Both the position numbers and the translations under genes were made by a program. Below the pieces are notes generated by a model. The model made no database searches, was not told the DNA's origin, and was given only the letters and a program-made list of their open reading frames with translations. DNA of 59,745 nt, taken from CAZVLE01 sp964627855 (GTDB lineage: Bacteria > Bacillota > Dethiobacteria > DTU022). The DNA lies in assembly GCA_964627855.1 (NCBI GenBank), contig CAZVLE010000061.1, forward strand, positions 1 to 59,745. Direction: 5' to 3'. Shown piece after piece: positions 36,484 to 45,383 of this stretch (position 1 is the stretch's first letter; each line of letters begins with the position of its first letter).

Positions 36484-37113
36484 CTATCTCCTGACTAGCT
36501 CCCTGCACTTGGCTACAGCGGAAACAGCATCAGATGCATAACCATCAGCTTTTATTTGATCAGCAAATGCCTGTGTAACAGAAGAGCCACCAACAATAAC
36601 TTTTATTTTTAAACCGGCTTCCTTAACTGCCTTAATTACATCTTCCATGCCCCCCATTGTAGTGGTTAATAGCGCTGAGATCCCAATGATATCCGCGTTG
36701 GTATCTTTGGCCTCTGTAACAAATGTCTCGGGATCCACATCAACCCCCACATCCTTAACCATGAATCCGGATCCTTCCAGCATCGTCGCTACTATATTCT
36801 TGCCTATATCATGAATATCACCTTTTGCCGAGCCCAAGATGATTTTCCCGGCGCTCTGGGTATCTGTCTGCTGCAACAGAGGGTTTAATATCGCTAAACC
36901 TTCTTTCATCGCCGTGGCAGCAATGACCATTTCCGGAAGAAAGAACTCCCCGCTTTCATACTTGCTCCCCACTGCGTTTATTCCCGCAATAAGGCCTTCG
37001 TTCAGAATCTTTTTGACATCTTGTCCTGCATCAACTGCTTCCTTAACAAGGTCTCTAACTTCATCCACTTCACCTTTGATTACATTATCCTTTATTGCGC
37101 TTAAATCTATCAT
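36484..37113 (-). CDS. Corrinoid-binding methyl-carrier protein (MtxC family) 1
   Basis: A 209-residue B12-binding protein with an N-terminal helical cap (about 1-85) and a Rossmann-like cobalamin domain. The corrinoid motif is complete: DIHDIG (lower-ligand His), SALLTTT and VGG. It carries the methyl group from an MttB-type enzyme to a second methyltransferase. The ATG follows GGAGG at 9 bases. It lies between the two minus-strand MttB paralogs and serves one or both. It stops at TAG; readthrough would add six residues before TAA. Confidence 0.92.
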   Translation of the reverse strand: MIDLSAIKDNVIKGEVDEVRDLVKEAVDAGQDVKKILNEGLIAGINAVGSKYESGEFFLPEMVIAATAMKEGLAILNPLLQQTDTQSAGKIILGSAKGDIHDIGKNIVATMLEGSGFMVKDVGVDVDPETFVTEAKDTNADIIGISALLTTTMGGMEDVIKAVKEAGLKIKVIVGGSSVTQAFADQIKADGYASDAVSAVAKCRELVRR

Positions 37114-37310
37114 TTGCTTGCGCCTCCTGTTGTAATTTATTCACGGCCTGCTTTTAATTACACTTCTTATTCCAGGCGGGCAGAAAAACATCTGTCTAAA
37201 TCTTTGATGAATCTATTCACACCTGGATTCTTCAAAAGCTAAAGGAGTTGATTAAGATAAAAATACATGATTACTTCATTTTTTAGATGCAAGCTTAATC
37301 ACAGTTCATG

Positions 37311-38738
37311 TTAGAGGCCAAATTCCTTCTCAGCTCGTTTTAAAATCATGCATATTTCCTTCTCCACATCTTCGGGCAGAGGGGCTGGTTTATGCTTCGC
37401 CAGGATCTCTTTTACCTTTTCGTGTGCCAGTTCACCCAGAGATTCGTGGCCTTCCTTATTTGTTTCTGAAAGGCTGCTCATATCGAGTCTGGGCATCCAT
37501 ATCTCCCGGAAATGCTCCAGAGTATGTTCCTCTGTCAAAAAGTGTCCGCCGGGGCCGGCATTGTCAATCACATCCAGAGCCAAAGTAGCTTCATTCACCT
37601 CGATGCCCCGGGTGAACTTAAGGGCGTAATCTACGATCTCGTTGTCAACCACCATTGCTTCCAGAGAAGTAGCTCCTTCCAATCCTCCCAGGCCAAGAAT
37701 AATGTCGGGCGCAGGCTCCATCAGCAAGTGAGTTATCAAAGCCTCAACCGTATGATGGTTGGATTGCGAGGGTGTAAGCTTGGAAGCGCCATAAAATACC
37801 GGCCTTTCATCAGGCAGCCCGTAATAACGGGCCAGTTGTCCCAAGCCAAGTTGCATCAGTGCGTCCTCCGGAGCTTCACCCTGGGCGCCGGTTTTAAAAT
37901 TCAAGGAGCCTGCGCCCGCTGAGTAAACTACCGGTGCACCGGGGTTGGCCAGCTCCTGTATAACCAGGCCTCCCAGAACATCGGCATTGGCAACAACCAT
38001 GGTCCCCGCCGGCGTAACCGGGCCTGTAGCTGCCAAAAGAGGCAGGGGATATAGAACTACCGGTATTCCAGCTTTGCCCAACTCCATGGCACCTTCGGTT
38101 ATGCCTTTTTCATATGTCAGCGGCGAAAAGGGGCATTGCACTGCTGAGATAATGGGCCTTTCCCTCAACCGCTTGCTGTCACCAACAATAGCGGTGGCAA
38201 TTTCAACCTGAAATTGAGCTGACTTGCCGCTCAGAGCTTCGTTTTCAACATGTTTCTCAGTGTTCCTCAGGCAGGTGCAGACCGATACCAGATCCTGCAT
38301 CGGGGCGGGTACATCTGTTGGAGCAAGCATCACCCAGGTAAGCTGGACATGATCCAGGTAATCAGCTATTATTGCACATTTGGCTATATCTTCGGTTGTT
38401 GAATATCTGCGTTTCCCTGTTTCCCAGTCCAAGATAAAAGGAGGGTCACCATCAGCACAAAAATGCGGTTCTTTTTGATTCAGCATAAAATCATATTTAG
38501 GATTCCTGGCACCGTATGTTATAGTTTTGGGGGCCATTTCCAGGGCCTCTATAACTAGCTGCCTGGGAAGAATGGCACGATTTGTTCCATAATCCACCTT
38601 TGCTCCAGCCTTTTTTAAAATATCTAGAGCAGCCTTGCTTAGCACCTTGATACCTGTTTTTTCCAAGACCTGCAACGAAGCATTGTGAATGGATTCAATC
38701 TCCCCCGGCGTTAAAAAAGTCGTTTTCGGTTTGCTCAT
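37311..38738 (-). CDS. MttB-family methyltransferase (non-pyrrolysine paralog 2)
   Basis: A 475-residue MttB-family TIM barrel without a pyrrolysine codon, strongly similar to the paralog at 34959: both read IHDASL/IHNASL at the N-terminus and end in LKRAEKEFGL. The segment holding the pyrrolysine in true MttB reads VFYGASKLTPSQSNHH here. It probably demethylates a quaternary amine. The ATG follows GGAGG. It lies 63 bases after the ABC-transporter ATPase gene on the same strand and ahead of the corrinoid gene, so it seems to be on the transporter transcript. Confidence 0.9.
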   Translation of the reverse strand: MSKPKTTFLTPGEIESIHNASLQVLEKTGIKVLSKAALDILKKAGAKVDYGTNRAILPRQLVIEALEMAPKTITYGARNPKYDFMLNQKEPHFCADGDPPFILDWETGKRRYSTTEDIAKCAIIADYLDHVQLTWVMLAPTDVPAPMQDLVSVCTCLRNTEKHVENEALSGKSAQFQVEIATAIVGDSKRLRERPIISAVQCPFSPLTYEKGITEGAMELGKAGIPVVLYPLPLLAATGPVTPAGTMVVANADVLGGLVIQELANPGAPVVYSAGAGSLNFKTGAQGEAPEDALMQLGLGQLARYYGLPDERPVFYGASKLTPSQSNHHTVEALITHLLMEPAPDIILGLGGLEGATSLEAMVVDNEIVDYALKFTRGIEVNEATLALDVIDNAGPGGHFLTEEHTLEHFREIWMPRLDMSSLSETNKEGHESLGELAHEKVKEILAKHKPAPLPEDVEKEICMILKRAEKEFGL

Positions 38739-38801
38739 TCGCTCAAGACCTCCTAATATATTACGATCATTTAAAAAGAGAAGCCCAGTTTCCTTGCCCT
38801 G

Positions 38802-39797
38802 TCACTTCACCCTGATGCAGGAAACAAAATGGCCCGGGCTAACTTCGATGAGCGGGGGATCTTGTTCGCGACATACTTTTCCTGCGTATGGGCAACGGGG
38901 ATAGAACCTGCAGCTGGTAAAAGCGTCGGAAGGAATCTGGGGCACGTAGCCTATAATGGGTAGTTCTTCCATCTTATCTCTCGGATCAGGAATTAGCGCA
39001 GCTGCCAGTAATGCTTCTGCATAGGGATGCAGCGGTGTTTTGAGGAGCTCTTCCGTAGGAGCAATTTCTACGATCTTGCCCAGGTACATGATAGCAATCC
39101 TGTCACATAAGATTCGTGCTGTAGCCAGGTCATGGGTTATATAGATAAACGAGATCCCAAACTTATCCCTTAAATTTTCCAACAAACTTAAAATACCCAT
39201 GCTGACGGAAACATCAAGCATCGATACAGGCTCGTCTGCAATTACCAGCTTGGGTTGAAGAATTAGTATTCTGCCTATCCCAACTCTTTGACGTTGTCCA
39301 CCGCTAAGCAAAACTGGATATCTATCCCAAAATTCTTCGGCCGGCTTTAATCCTACTTCTTCAAGAGTATTTTTGATCAGAACATCCTCTTCGGCCTTGC
39401 TGTTGGCCAACCTGTGAATCCTTACTGATTGCCTCAGGGTTTCTGAAACTGTCCTCCTGGGGTTAAGAGAGCCGTGAGGATCCTGAAATATCATTTGTAT
39501 CTCGCGGCGCAGGCTTCTCAAATTTCTTCTGCTCAGGGAGGTTACATCAGTGTTCTTATAGTATATCTTGCCTTCAGTAGGCTCAAGAAGCCTGAGGATT
39601 GTCCTGCCAATGGTTGATTTGCCGCAACCGCTTTCTCCAACAAAGCCCAGGTTTTCGCCTTCGCCTAAGCTGAAACTGATATTATCTACCGCCCGGCAAT
39701 ATTCCACTTCTCTGGAAAAAATGGACTTAATCAGATTCTTCCTCACAGGGAAATATTTCTTCAGATTTTCTACCCTCAACAAGGCCTGGTTATTCAT
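38802..39797 (-). CDS. Peptide/nickel-type ABC transporter ATPase (DppF-like)
   Basis: A 331-residue ABC ATPase with Walker A GESGCGKST, signature LSGGQRQRVGIGR, Walker B LVIADEP and the C-terminal oligopeptide-transporter extension (CRFYPRCPYAG). It pairs with the DppD-like ATPase encoded 9 bases upstream. It is the last gene of the five-gene importer before an MttB paralog. The ATG follows AGGAG. Confidence 0.93.
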   Translation of the reverse strand: MNNQALLRVENLKKYFPVRKNLIKSIFSREVEYCRAVDNISFSLGEGENLGFVGESGCGKSTIGRTILRLLEPTEGKIYYKNTDVTSLSRRNLRSLRREIQMIFQDPHGSLNPRRTVSETLRQSVRIHRLANSKAEEDVLIKNTLEEVGLKPAEEFWDRYPVLLSGGQRQRVGIGRILILQPKLVIADEPVSMLDVSVSMGILSLLENLRDKFGISFIYITHDLATARILCDRIAIMYLGKIVEIAPTEELLKTPLHPYAEALLAAALIPDPRDKMEELPIIGYVPQIPSDAFTSCRFYPRCPYAGKVCREQDPPLIEVSPGHFVSCIRVK

Positions 39798-39806
39798 AAA
39801 TATCTC

Positions 39807-40757
39807 CTACCTGAATAAATGGCATGCCACGAGATGTCCATCTTTCATCATTGAAACCGGTTCTTCGCTCCGGCAAATATCCATCACAGAGGGGCACCGT
39901 GGATGAAAATTGCAGCCTACCGGGGGATTGAGAAGGCCGGGTGGAGCACCTGGAATGCCTGATAATTTGCCTTTTTCCCCTTTTATACTGGGAAAAGATT
40001 CGATCAACAAGCGGCTATACGGGTGGAGAGGGTTTTCATATAAGGAAATAACATCGGCTTGTTCCACGATCTTTCCGGCATACATGACGGCTATTTTGCT
40101 GCAGGTGTGGGCGACAACGGAGAGGTCATGAGTTATCAGTATTATCGGCAGTCGTAATTTTGTCCTTAGATCATTGATAAGGTCTAATAATTGTCTTTGA
40201 ACTATAACGTCAAGGCCGGTAACCGGTTCATCTAAGAGTAAAAGCCTCGGGTTGCAGACTGTAGCTATGGCTATGCCCACCCTCTGCTTCATTCCTCCGC
40301 TCAATTCATGGGGATAGCACTTAACCATCTCACCTCTTAAACCGACCAGCTCCAATTGTTTCCGTGTTCTTTCCCGGGCTACTTCTTTAGGCACCCGTTC
40401 GTGTTGATCTATTACTTCAATGATCTGATCTCCCACGGTCATCACAGGATTGAGGGCATTCTGAGCTGCCTGGAAAACCATGGCAACTCCCTGACCCCTG
40501 AGAAGCCTCACCTCTTCCTGCTCGATGGTAAGGATATCTCTGCCTTCAAAGATAATTTTGCCTCCCACTATGCGGCCAGGAGGAGTCACAAATTTCATAA
40601 TAGCAAAGACGGTAGTCGTTTTACCGCATCCCGATTCCCCAATCAGCCCTAAAGTTTCATTTTCATCAACACTGAAACTGACATCGTCCACTGCCTTAAC
40701 TGCGCCGGCCCCAGTGAAGTAATATATTTTCAAATTTTCTACTTTAAGTAAGGCCAC
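39807..40757 (-). CDS. Peptide/nickel-type ABC transporter ATPase (DppD-like)
   Basis: A 316-residue ABC ATPase with Walker A GESGCGKTT, signature LSGGMKQRVGIA, Walker B LLLLDEP and the C-terminal CNFHPRCPSVMD cysteine segment shared by oligopeptide systems, where such cysteines may hold an iron-sulfur cluster. The start is GTG at 40757, with GGGGG 13 bases upstream. The gaps to its neighbours are 6 and 9 bases. It stops at TAG. Confidence 0.93.
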   Translation of the reverse strand: MALLKVENLKIYYFTGAGAVKAVDDVSFSVDENETLGLIGESGCGKTTTVFAIMKFVTPPGRIVGGKIIFEGRDILTIEQEEVRLLRGQGVAMVFQAAQNALNPVMTVGDQIIEVIDQHERVPKEVARERTRKQLELVGLRGEMVKCYPHELSGGMKQRVGIAIATVCNPRLLLLDEPVTGLDVIVQRQLLDLINDLRTKLRLPIILITHDLSVVAHTCSKIAVMYAGKIVEQADVISLYENPLHPYSRLLIESFPSIKGEKGKLSGIPGAPPGLLNPPVGCNFHPRCPSVMDICRSEEPVSMMKDGHLVACHLFR

Positions 40758-40763
40758 CTCTGA

Positions 40764-41642
40764 TTATAACCCCCGTCTGTCCTTGTATCCAGGTTTTAAT
40801 ATATCGCTCACCGCGGTTCCCAAGAAAGTGAAGGCAAGTATTGTAGCTAAGATACATGCTATCGGAGGTATCACCCACCAGGGTGCCATGGTCATGAGGC
40901 CTGTTTCAAAAGCAAAATTAAGCATCATTCCCCAGCTCATGGTTGTGGGATCGCCGAGACCAAGAAAAGCCAGGAGCGCCTCTGCATAAATTGCCCAGGT
41001 TACCATCACGACAGCCTGAGCAAACATCAGCGGCACAACATTGGGCATTATTTCTCCAAAAATCAATAGACTGTCGCTTGCCCCAACGCTTCTCGATGCT
41101 TCCACAAAGCCTCTTTCTTTAAGAGACAAAACCTGAGACCTGATTACCCGGGCCGTAAAAGGCCAATATACAATACTCACAACCAAAATTATATTCCATA
41201 TGCTTGGCCCCAACACTGCTGCCAGAATGATCATTAAGGGCAAATATGGCAGCATCATGACAAAATCCGTAATCCGCATCAGCACTTCCTCTAATCTTCC
41301 TCCGAAATAGCCTGCCGTCAGCCCTACCAGGGTGCCAACACCCACTGTAGCTACCGCTGCCGTAAAACCAACTAGTAAAGCGATCCTGGCTCCGTATATA
41401 GTTTGGCTCCATATATCTCTGGCCAGGTGGTCAGTGCCCAGCCAGAATTGAGAGGAAGGTGGAGAAAGGATATTTTCAGCCAAGCCCGTTCTTGTCGGGT
41501 CTACGGTGCGCAGATAAGGGGCAAATATTACTGCAATAAGAAGTATCACAAATACTGTGATGCCCACCAACCCCATCCTGTGTGTAAGCAGCAGTTTAAA
41601 GTAATCTTTAAAGCTTTTCAGTCCCTTCAGTAAGCCGGGCAT
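40764..41642 (-). CDS. Peptide/nickel-type ABC transporter permease (DppC-like)
   Basis: A 292-residue permease with an N-terminal OppC-type helix, six membrane segments and the EAA loop (EASRSVGASDSLLIFGEIMPN) that contacts the ATPases. The LGTDHLARDIWSQTIYGAR segment is typical of DppC. It is four bases from the DppB-like gene upstream, forming a heterodimeric channel with it. Confidence 0.93.
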   Translation of the reverse strand: MPGLLKGLKSFKDYFKLLLTHRMGLVGITVFVILLIAVIFAPYLRTVDPTRTGLAENILSPPSSQFWLGTDHLARDIWSQTIYGARIALLVGFTAAVATVGVGTLVGLTAGYFGGRLEEVLMRITDFVMMLPYLPLMIILAAVLGPSIWNIILVVSIVYWPFTARVIRSQVLSLKERGFVEASRSVGASDSLLIFGEIMPNVVPLMFAQAVVMVTWAIYAEALLAFLGLGDPTTMSWGMMLNFAFETGLMTMAPWWVIPPIACILATILAFTFLGTAVSDILKPGYKDRRGL

Positions 41643-41646
41643 CGTG

Positions 41647-42636
41647 TTACTCCCCTCTCACTTTTATCCTCGGATCAATGTAGCCGTAGATCAGGTCAAC
41701 CACCAAATTGGCCACCACAACCGCTACAGCAAACACGAGGAATAAGCCTTGAAGAACAGGGTAATCACGGGCCATGACAGATGTATACATTAGGCTGCCT
41801 ATACCGGGCCAGCCAAAAACTGTTTCCGCCTCAATTACTCCGGCTACGGCGAAGGCCGCATTCACCCCGGTAATTGTAAGTACGGGTAAAATAGCATTTT
41901 TCAAGGCATGTTTACGCAAAATTTTAGATTCTTTTAGTCCCTTTGCCCTGGCTGAAGTAATGTAATCCTGTTCCAGGACGTCCTGCATGGCATTTCGGGT
42001 TATCAAGACGTATTCTCCAATGTACCAGATCACGATCGCTCCAGCCGGAAGGACCATATGCCAGGCGACGTTTTTCCAGTATTCCCAACCGGTCAAGCCT
42101 GCTCCAATCGTAGTCATTCCACCGAGGGGAAATATGCCCAGTTTAAAAGCGAAAATCATCAGGAGGATTATACCCAGTATAAACGTTGGAATCGAATACA
42201 TTCCCAGTGAAAGGGTTACTATGATCGAATCATATTTAGTCCCCGTCTTCCAGCCCGCAATGGCGCCGAGCGCGGTACCCACAATAACGGCAATAATAAG
42301 GGCCGTGACAATCAACAACACTGTTTGTGGCAGCCGGCTCCAAATGACCTCTAAAACAGGCTTTCCTCGTGCAAATGAGTATCCTAAATCTCCATGAAAA
42401 AATAGCTGCTGCAAATAGATAATAAACTGCTCCCATATAGATTTATCCAGCCCAAATCGCTCATACATTTCATGGATGCGCTGCGAGCTGACTCTGGGGT
42501 CTCTGAACAACATCCTCACCGGATCACCTGGCACCAGGCGGAACAGAACAAAATTTACACATGTGATTAAAAATATGGTAATGAAGGCTGAAGTAACCTT
42601 TCTGATCGCAAATAAGGCAAATCCCTTTAGAGCCAC
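41647..42636 (-). CDS. Peptide/nickel-type ABC transporter permease (DppB-like)
   Basis: A 329-residue permease with the family's N-terminal helix and FVLFRLVPGDP motif, six membrane segments and the EAA loop (TSARAKGLKESKILRKHALKN). It is separated from the upstream binding-protein gene by 227 bases that contain a strong stem-loop, so its expression may be set below that of the binding protein. Confidence 0.93.
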   Translation of the reverse strand: MALKGFALFAIRKVTSAFITIFLITCVNFVLFRLVPGDPVRMLFRDPRVSSQRIHEMYERFGLDKSIWEQFIIYLQQLFFHGDLGYSFARGKPVLEVIWSRLPQTVLLIVTALIIAVIVGTALGAIAGWKTGTKYDSIIVTLSLGMYSIPTFILGIILLMIFAFKLGIFPLGGMTTIGAGLTGWEYWKNVAWHMVLPAGAIVIWYIGEYVLITRNAMQDVLEQDYITSARAKGLKESKILRKHALKNAILPVLTITGVNAAFAVAGVIEAETVFGWPGIGSLMYTSVMARDYPVLQGLFLVFAVAVVVANLVVDLIYGYIDPRIKVRGE

Positions 42637-42766
42637 TTAACGCCCTCCATTTCTCTTAAGCGGGGAAATAAGCTCTCTTTGTTTAACTTATTAGCTATAG
42701 GAATACCTGTGCTGAATCTAAAGTCAGCAATTAAAAGCCCCTTGTTTGAAAAAAAACTAATGATCA

Positions 42767-42820
42767 AAGTGGTGACGGTGATTCCGGCAATTTACACTTT
42801 AGGCATCACCATCACCACTT
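42767..42820 (-). promoter_or_regulatory. Intercistronic stem-loop between binding protein and permease genes
   Basis: AAGTGGTGACGGTGAT (42767-42782) pairs with ATCACCATCACCACTT (42805-42820) with one mismatch and a 22-base loop. No T-run follows on the minus strand. Such hairpins after binding-protein genes often stabilise the upstream mRNA or attenuate the downstream part. Confidence 0.7.
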
Positions 42821-42863
42821 AAGCTCAATCTTGTTTCAAGCCACCCTACTGCTCAACCTTACT

Positions 42864-44618
42864 TCAGCGGGGAGTCACTTCTCGGACACTGTATTCGTTT
42901 AGCCATGAATAAGGTCCGCCGATCGTGTTGTACCAGTTCTCCCACTTATCAGTCCGGTGAGCGGAAATAAAGTCCGGCCTGACCAGGTAAATCATAGGCA
43001 GATCTTCTGCCAGGATTGTCTGCATTTCGAAGAGGGTGTTTTTCTTGTCATCAAGGTCTTCTGCCAGGTAGTTTTCCATGAACAGTTCATTAAACTCCGG
43101 GTCATCATACCAGGTAGTGTTCCACTCGTAGCCCCAGAAATAGGGATCTGAAAGTATCATCCAGATCCAGTCTGACCCCGGATCCATTCCTGGGTCTTCA
43201 GCATAGATAAAGGCTTGCATTCCGCCGGTATCGGGCCGATAGAGATACTGGATAAAGGTAGTCGAATCAATTACCACATGCGCAACATCCAGACCAAAAT
43301 CCTGCAGATTTGTGGTAATCATGAGAGCCATGTCCGCATACACACCAGAAATCGTGGTCAGGGTGAAGGTAATTCTCTCGCCATCAGGGGTGTGCCAGTA
43401 GCCGTTATCCTTGAAGTAGCCCGCATCTTCCAGCAGTTCATTTCCCTTTTCCTGATCGAGGGAGTAGTCGGGCAAATCAGGGTTGTAATTGGGGCTCTCA
43501 TTGTAGATGAAGCCGGAGGGGATTTCTCCATATCCACCATAAATAAGGTCTACTATGTTCTGCTCGTCTATCGCGTAGGCGATTGCCTGCCTGAGAACTT
43601 TGTCCTGCAGGGGCTCATAACCTTCGTCAGGGTGTAAGTTGAAACCCATGTAGTAAATCGAAAGCCCCCTGTTGAATGAAACTTCTAAGTCTGGATTGGC
43701 CTCGTAACTGGCAATCTTCAGGAACGGAACAGATTCATCTGAATGCGTATCAATAGCGCCTGCTTCCAGAGCGGTATAAAGGGAACCTGGATCACCGTAG
43801 AACCTGAATAGATGTCTTTCTGCGGCTGGTTTGGGGCCCCAGTAATCCTCGTACCGTTCAAAAAGAACAAACTGGTCCGGTTCAAATTCGATCAGCTTAT
43901 ACGGCCCGGTTCCGATTGATTGGCCATCCCACAAGAGCGGATCTTCGTTCCAGTCGTCATACACATCTTCGCCCTCCGGGCCGAAAACGTGTTCGGGCAC
44001 TATCGGGTCGTACATCCACCAGCCCGGAATATAATCCTCCGGCTGGTGCCAACCGTCAATATATGTCATTTTGACCGTGTAGGGGCCATCAGCTTCTACT
44101 AGTACATGCTCTGGCCATACTTCTTCCCATTCAGTGTCTTCATCAACTGCGTCCCAGTCAATTGGCTTGGAGACATCGTACCTGTTCTGGACGTACATCA
44201 TCGAGTATACGACATCATCTGCGGTGAAATCTTCGCCATCATGCCATGTCACGCCTTCGCGCAGCGTTAATGTCCATACCTGGTCGTCCCCATCATAGGA
44301 AACGGTGTAATCCGTTGCCAGCTTGGGAATAAAGTCATAGCTAGACTGCGGCGGATCTCCGTCAATCTTTGGATAGGCTGCCAGGTTCTCATAGTTAAAC
44401 ATTAAGTAAAGACACCCTACGTTTGTGTACATTAAAACCTCGGGTGACATGTCCAGGCTGTCCATCATCGTCAGCCCGCCAACCCGGTACTCGGATGCTA
44501 CCTCATCATCAACAACACCATTATCATCGAAATCGGGAGGGGCGCAGGCGGTAAGGGTGAAAGCTACCGCCATTAGGAATACCAGGCCCAGGCTAATTAA
44601 CCATCTTTTCGATATCAC
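42864..44618 (-). CDS. ABC transporter substrate-binding lipoprotein (peptide/nickel family 5)
   Basis: A 584-residue binding protein with signal peptide and lipobox LTAC near residue 25. The family-5 hallmarks are clear: WTLTLREGVTWHDGEDFTADDVVYS, then a TGPYKL segment and the C-terminal DLPMIYLVRP. It captures a solute outside the membrane for the permease pair encoded downstream. The family takes peptides, nickel complexes and other cationic or zwitterionic solutes; location beside four corrinoid methyltransferase genes suggests a methylated amine or a peptide of methylated residues. It is the first gene of the minus-strand operon, with a sigma-54-type promoter upstream. Confidence 0.93.
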   Translation of the reverse strand: MISKRWLISLGLVFLMAVAFTLTACAPPDFDDNGVVDDEVASEYRVGGLTMMDSLDMSPEVLMYTNVGCLYLMFNYENLAAYPKIDGDPPQSSYDFIPKLATDYTVSYDGDDQVWTLTLREGVTWHDGEDFTADDVVYSMMYVQNRYDVSKPIDWDAVDEDTEWEEVWPEHVLVEADGPYTVKMTYIDGWHQPEDYIPGWWMYDPIVPEHVFGPEGEDVYDDWNEDPLLWDGQSIGTGPYKLIEFEPDQFVLFERYEDYWGPKPAAERHLFRFYGDPGSLYTALEAGAIDTHSDESVPFLKIASYEANPDLEVSFNRGLSIYYMGFNLHPDEGYEPLQDKVLRQAIAYAIDEQNIVDLIYGGYGEIPSGFIYNESPNYNPDLPDYSLDQEKGNELLEDAGYFKDNGYWHTPDGERITFTLTTISGVYADMALMITTNLQDFGLDVAHVVIDSTTFIQYLYRPDTGGMQAFIYAEDPGMDPGSDWIWMILSDPYFWGYEWNTTWYDDPEFNELFMENYLAEDLDDKKNTLFEMQTILAEDLPMIYLVRPDFISAHRTDKWENWYNTIGGPYSWLNEYSVREVTPR

Positions 44619-44852
44619 TATCAGCTACCTCCTCTTTTAATTTTGTTCAGTTTTCTTGGATCACCATGCCATTTTCTATCAGTTCTTAATACCCAAAGAT
44701 CACCTCCAGGTTTTTTGAACAAGAGAAAGTGCGTATCTGTTTTCTGAAAGTCACCAAAATATTTAGATTAAGCCTTAAGACAACAACGTTTAAACAAGAA
44801 CTGATCTCATAAAATCTCTTGTTCATCTGCATCGTGTTGTTTATCTAAATAA

Positions 44853-44868
44853 GCAATAATCATACCAA
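44853..44868 (-). promoter_or_regulatory. Sigma-54-type promoter of the ABC importer operon
   Basis: On the minus strand the sequence reads TTGGTATGATTATTGC: GG and GC lie exactly 12 bases apart and TTGC is intact at -12. The -24 element has T for C (TGGTAT). It lies about 235 bases before the binding-protein ATG. The only other signal in the 44619-45383 gap is the MATE promoter on the opposite strand. Confidence 0.55.
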
Positions 44869-45178
44869 AGTAGATCTCTTAATTCTCTTGCCGGTTTGGA
44901 TCAAAATAAATTCATCACCGGCCTTTCGTAATTATACCCGGGTGCTTTTTGTTTCAATGGCATTATCTCTTCAAAGCAGGTGGAGCCTGGAATCTCCAGG
45001 GAATAGTAGTTTGTAATCCGCAACTTAATTCAATTGTAAAAATTATATCAATATTGAAGCGATGGTGTCAACCAAGCCGTATAAATCACTCCAATTGCTT
45101 GTTAAAAAGTGCTTGTTCTGATTTTCCTTACAGATATAGGAGCATGAGAATAGGACCAAATCTGCTGGTTCACTAATT

Positions 45179-45194
45179 TGGCATCTGTTTTGCA
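45179..45194 (+). promoter_or_regulatory. Sigma-54-type promoter of the MATE transporter gene
   Basis: TGGCATCTGTTTTGCA has the GG-N10-GC arrangement, with TGGCA at -24 and TTTGC at -12. The MATE start codon is 190 bases downstream. Confidence 0.6.
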
Positions 45195-45383
45195 ATATGC
45201 ATGTACAGTTGTATAAAATATTTATAAGAGTGGAGGCCCTGTAGATAATTTAAGTAGCCTCCAAAGGACAGCCTGGAATTCTGCCGGTGGGTTATAAAAT
45301 AATCTTCAGCTCAATAACTATTCATAATACAGTTAAGGGCCTGGGACACTTGTAATTTTTAACCATATCGGAAAGGTGATAAA

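Noticed and set aside
44957..44972. TGGCATTATCTCTTCA as another sigma-54 promoter
   Set aside because: The -12 GC is absent at the required spacing.
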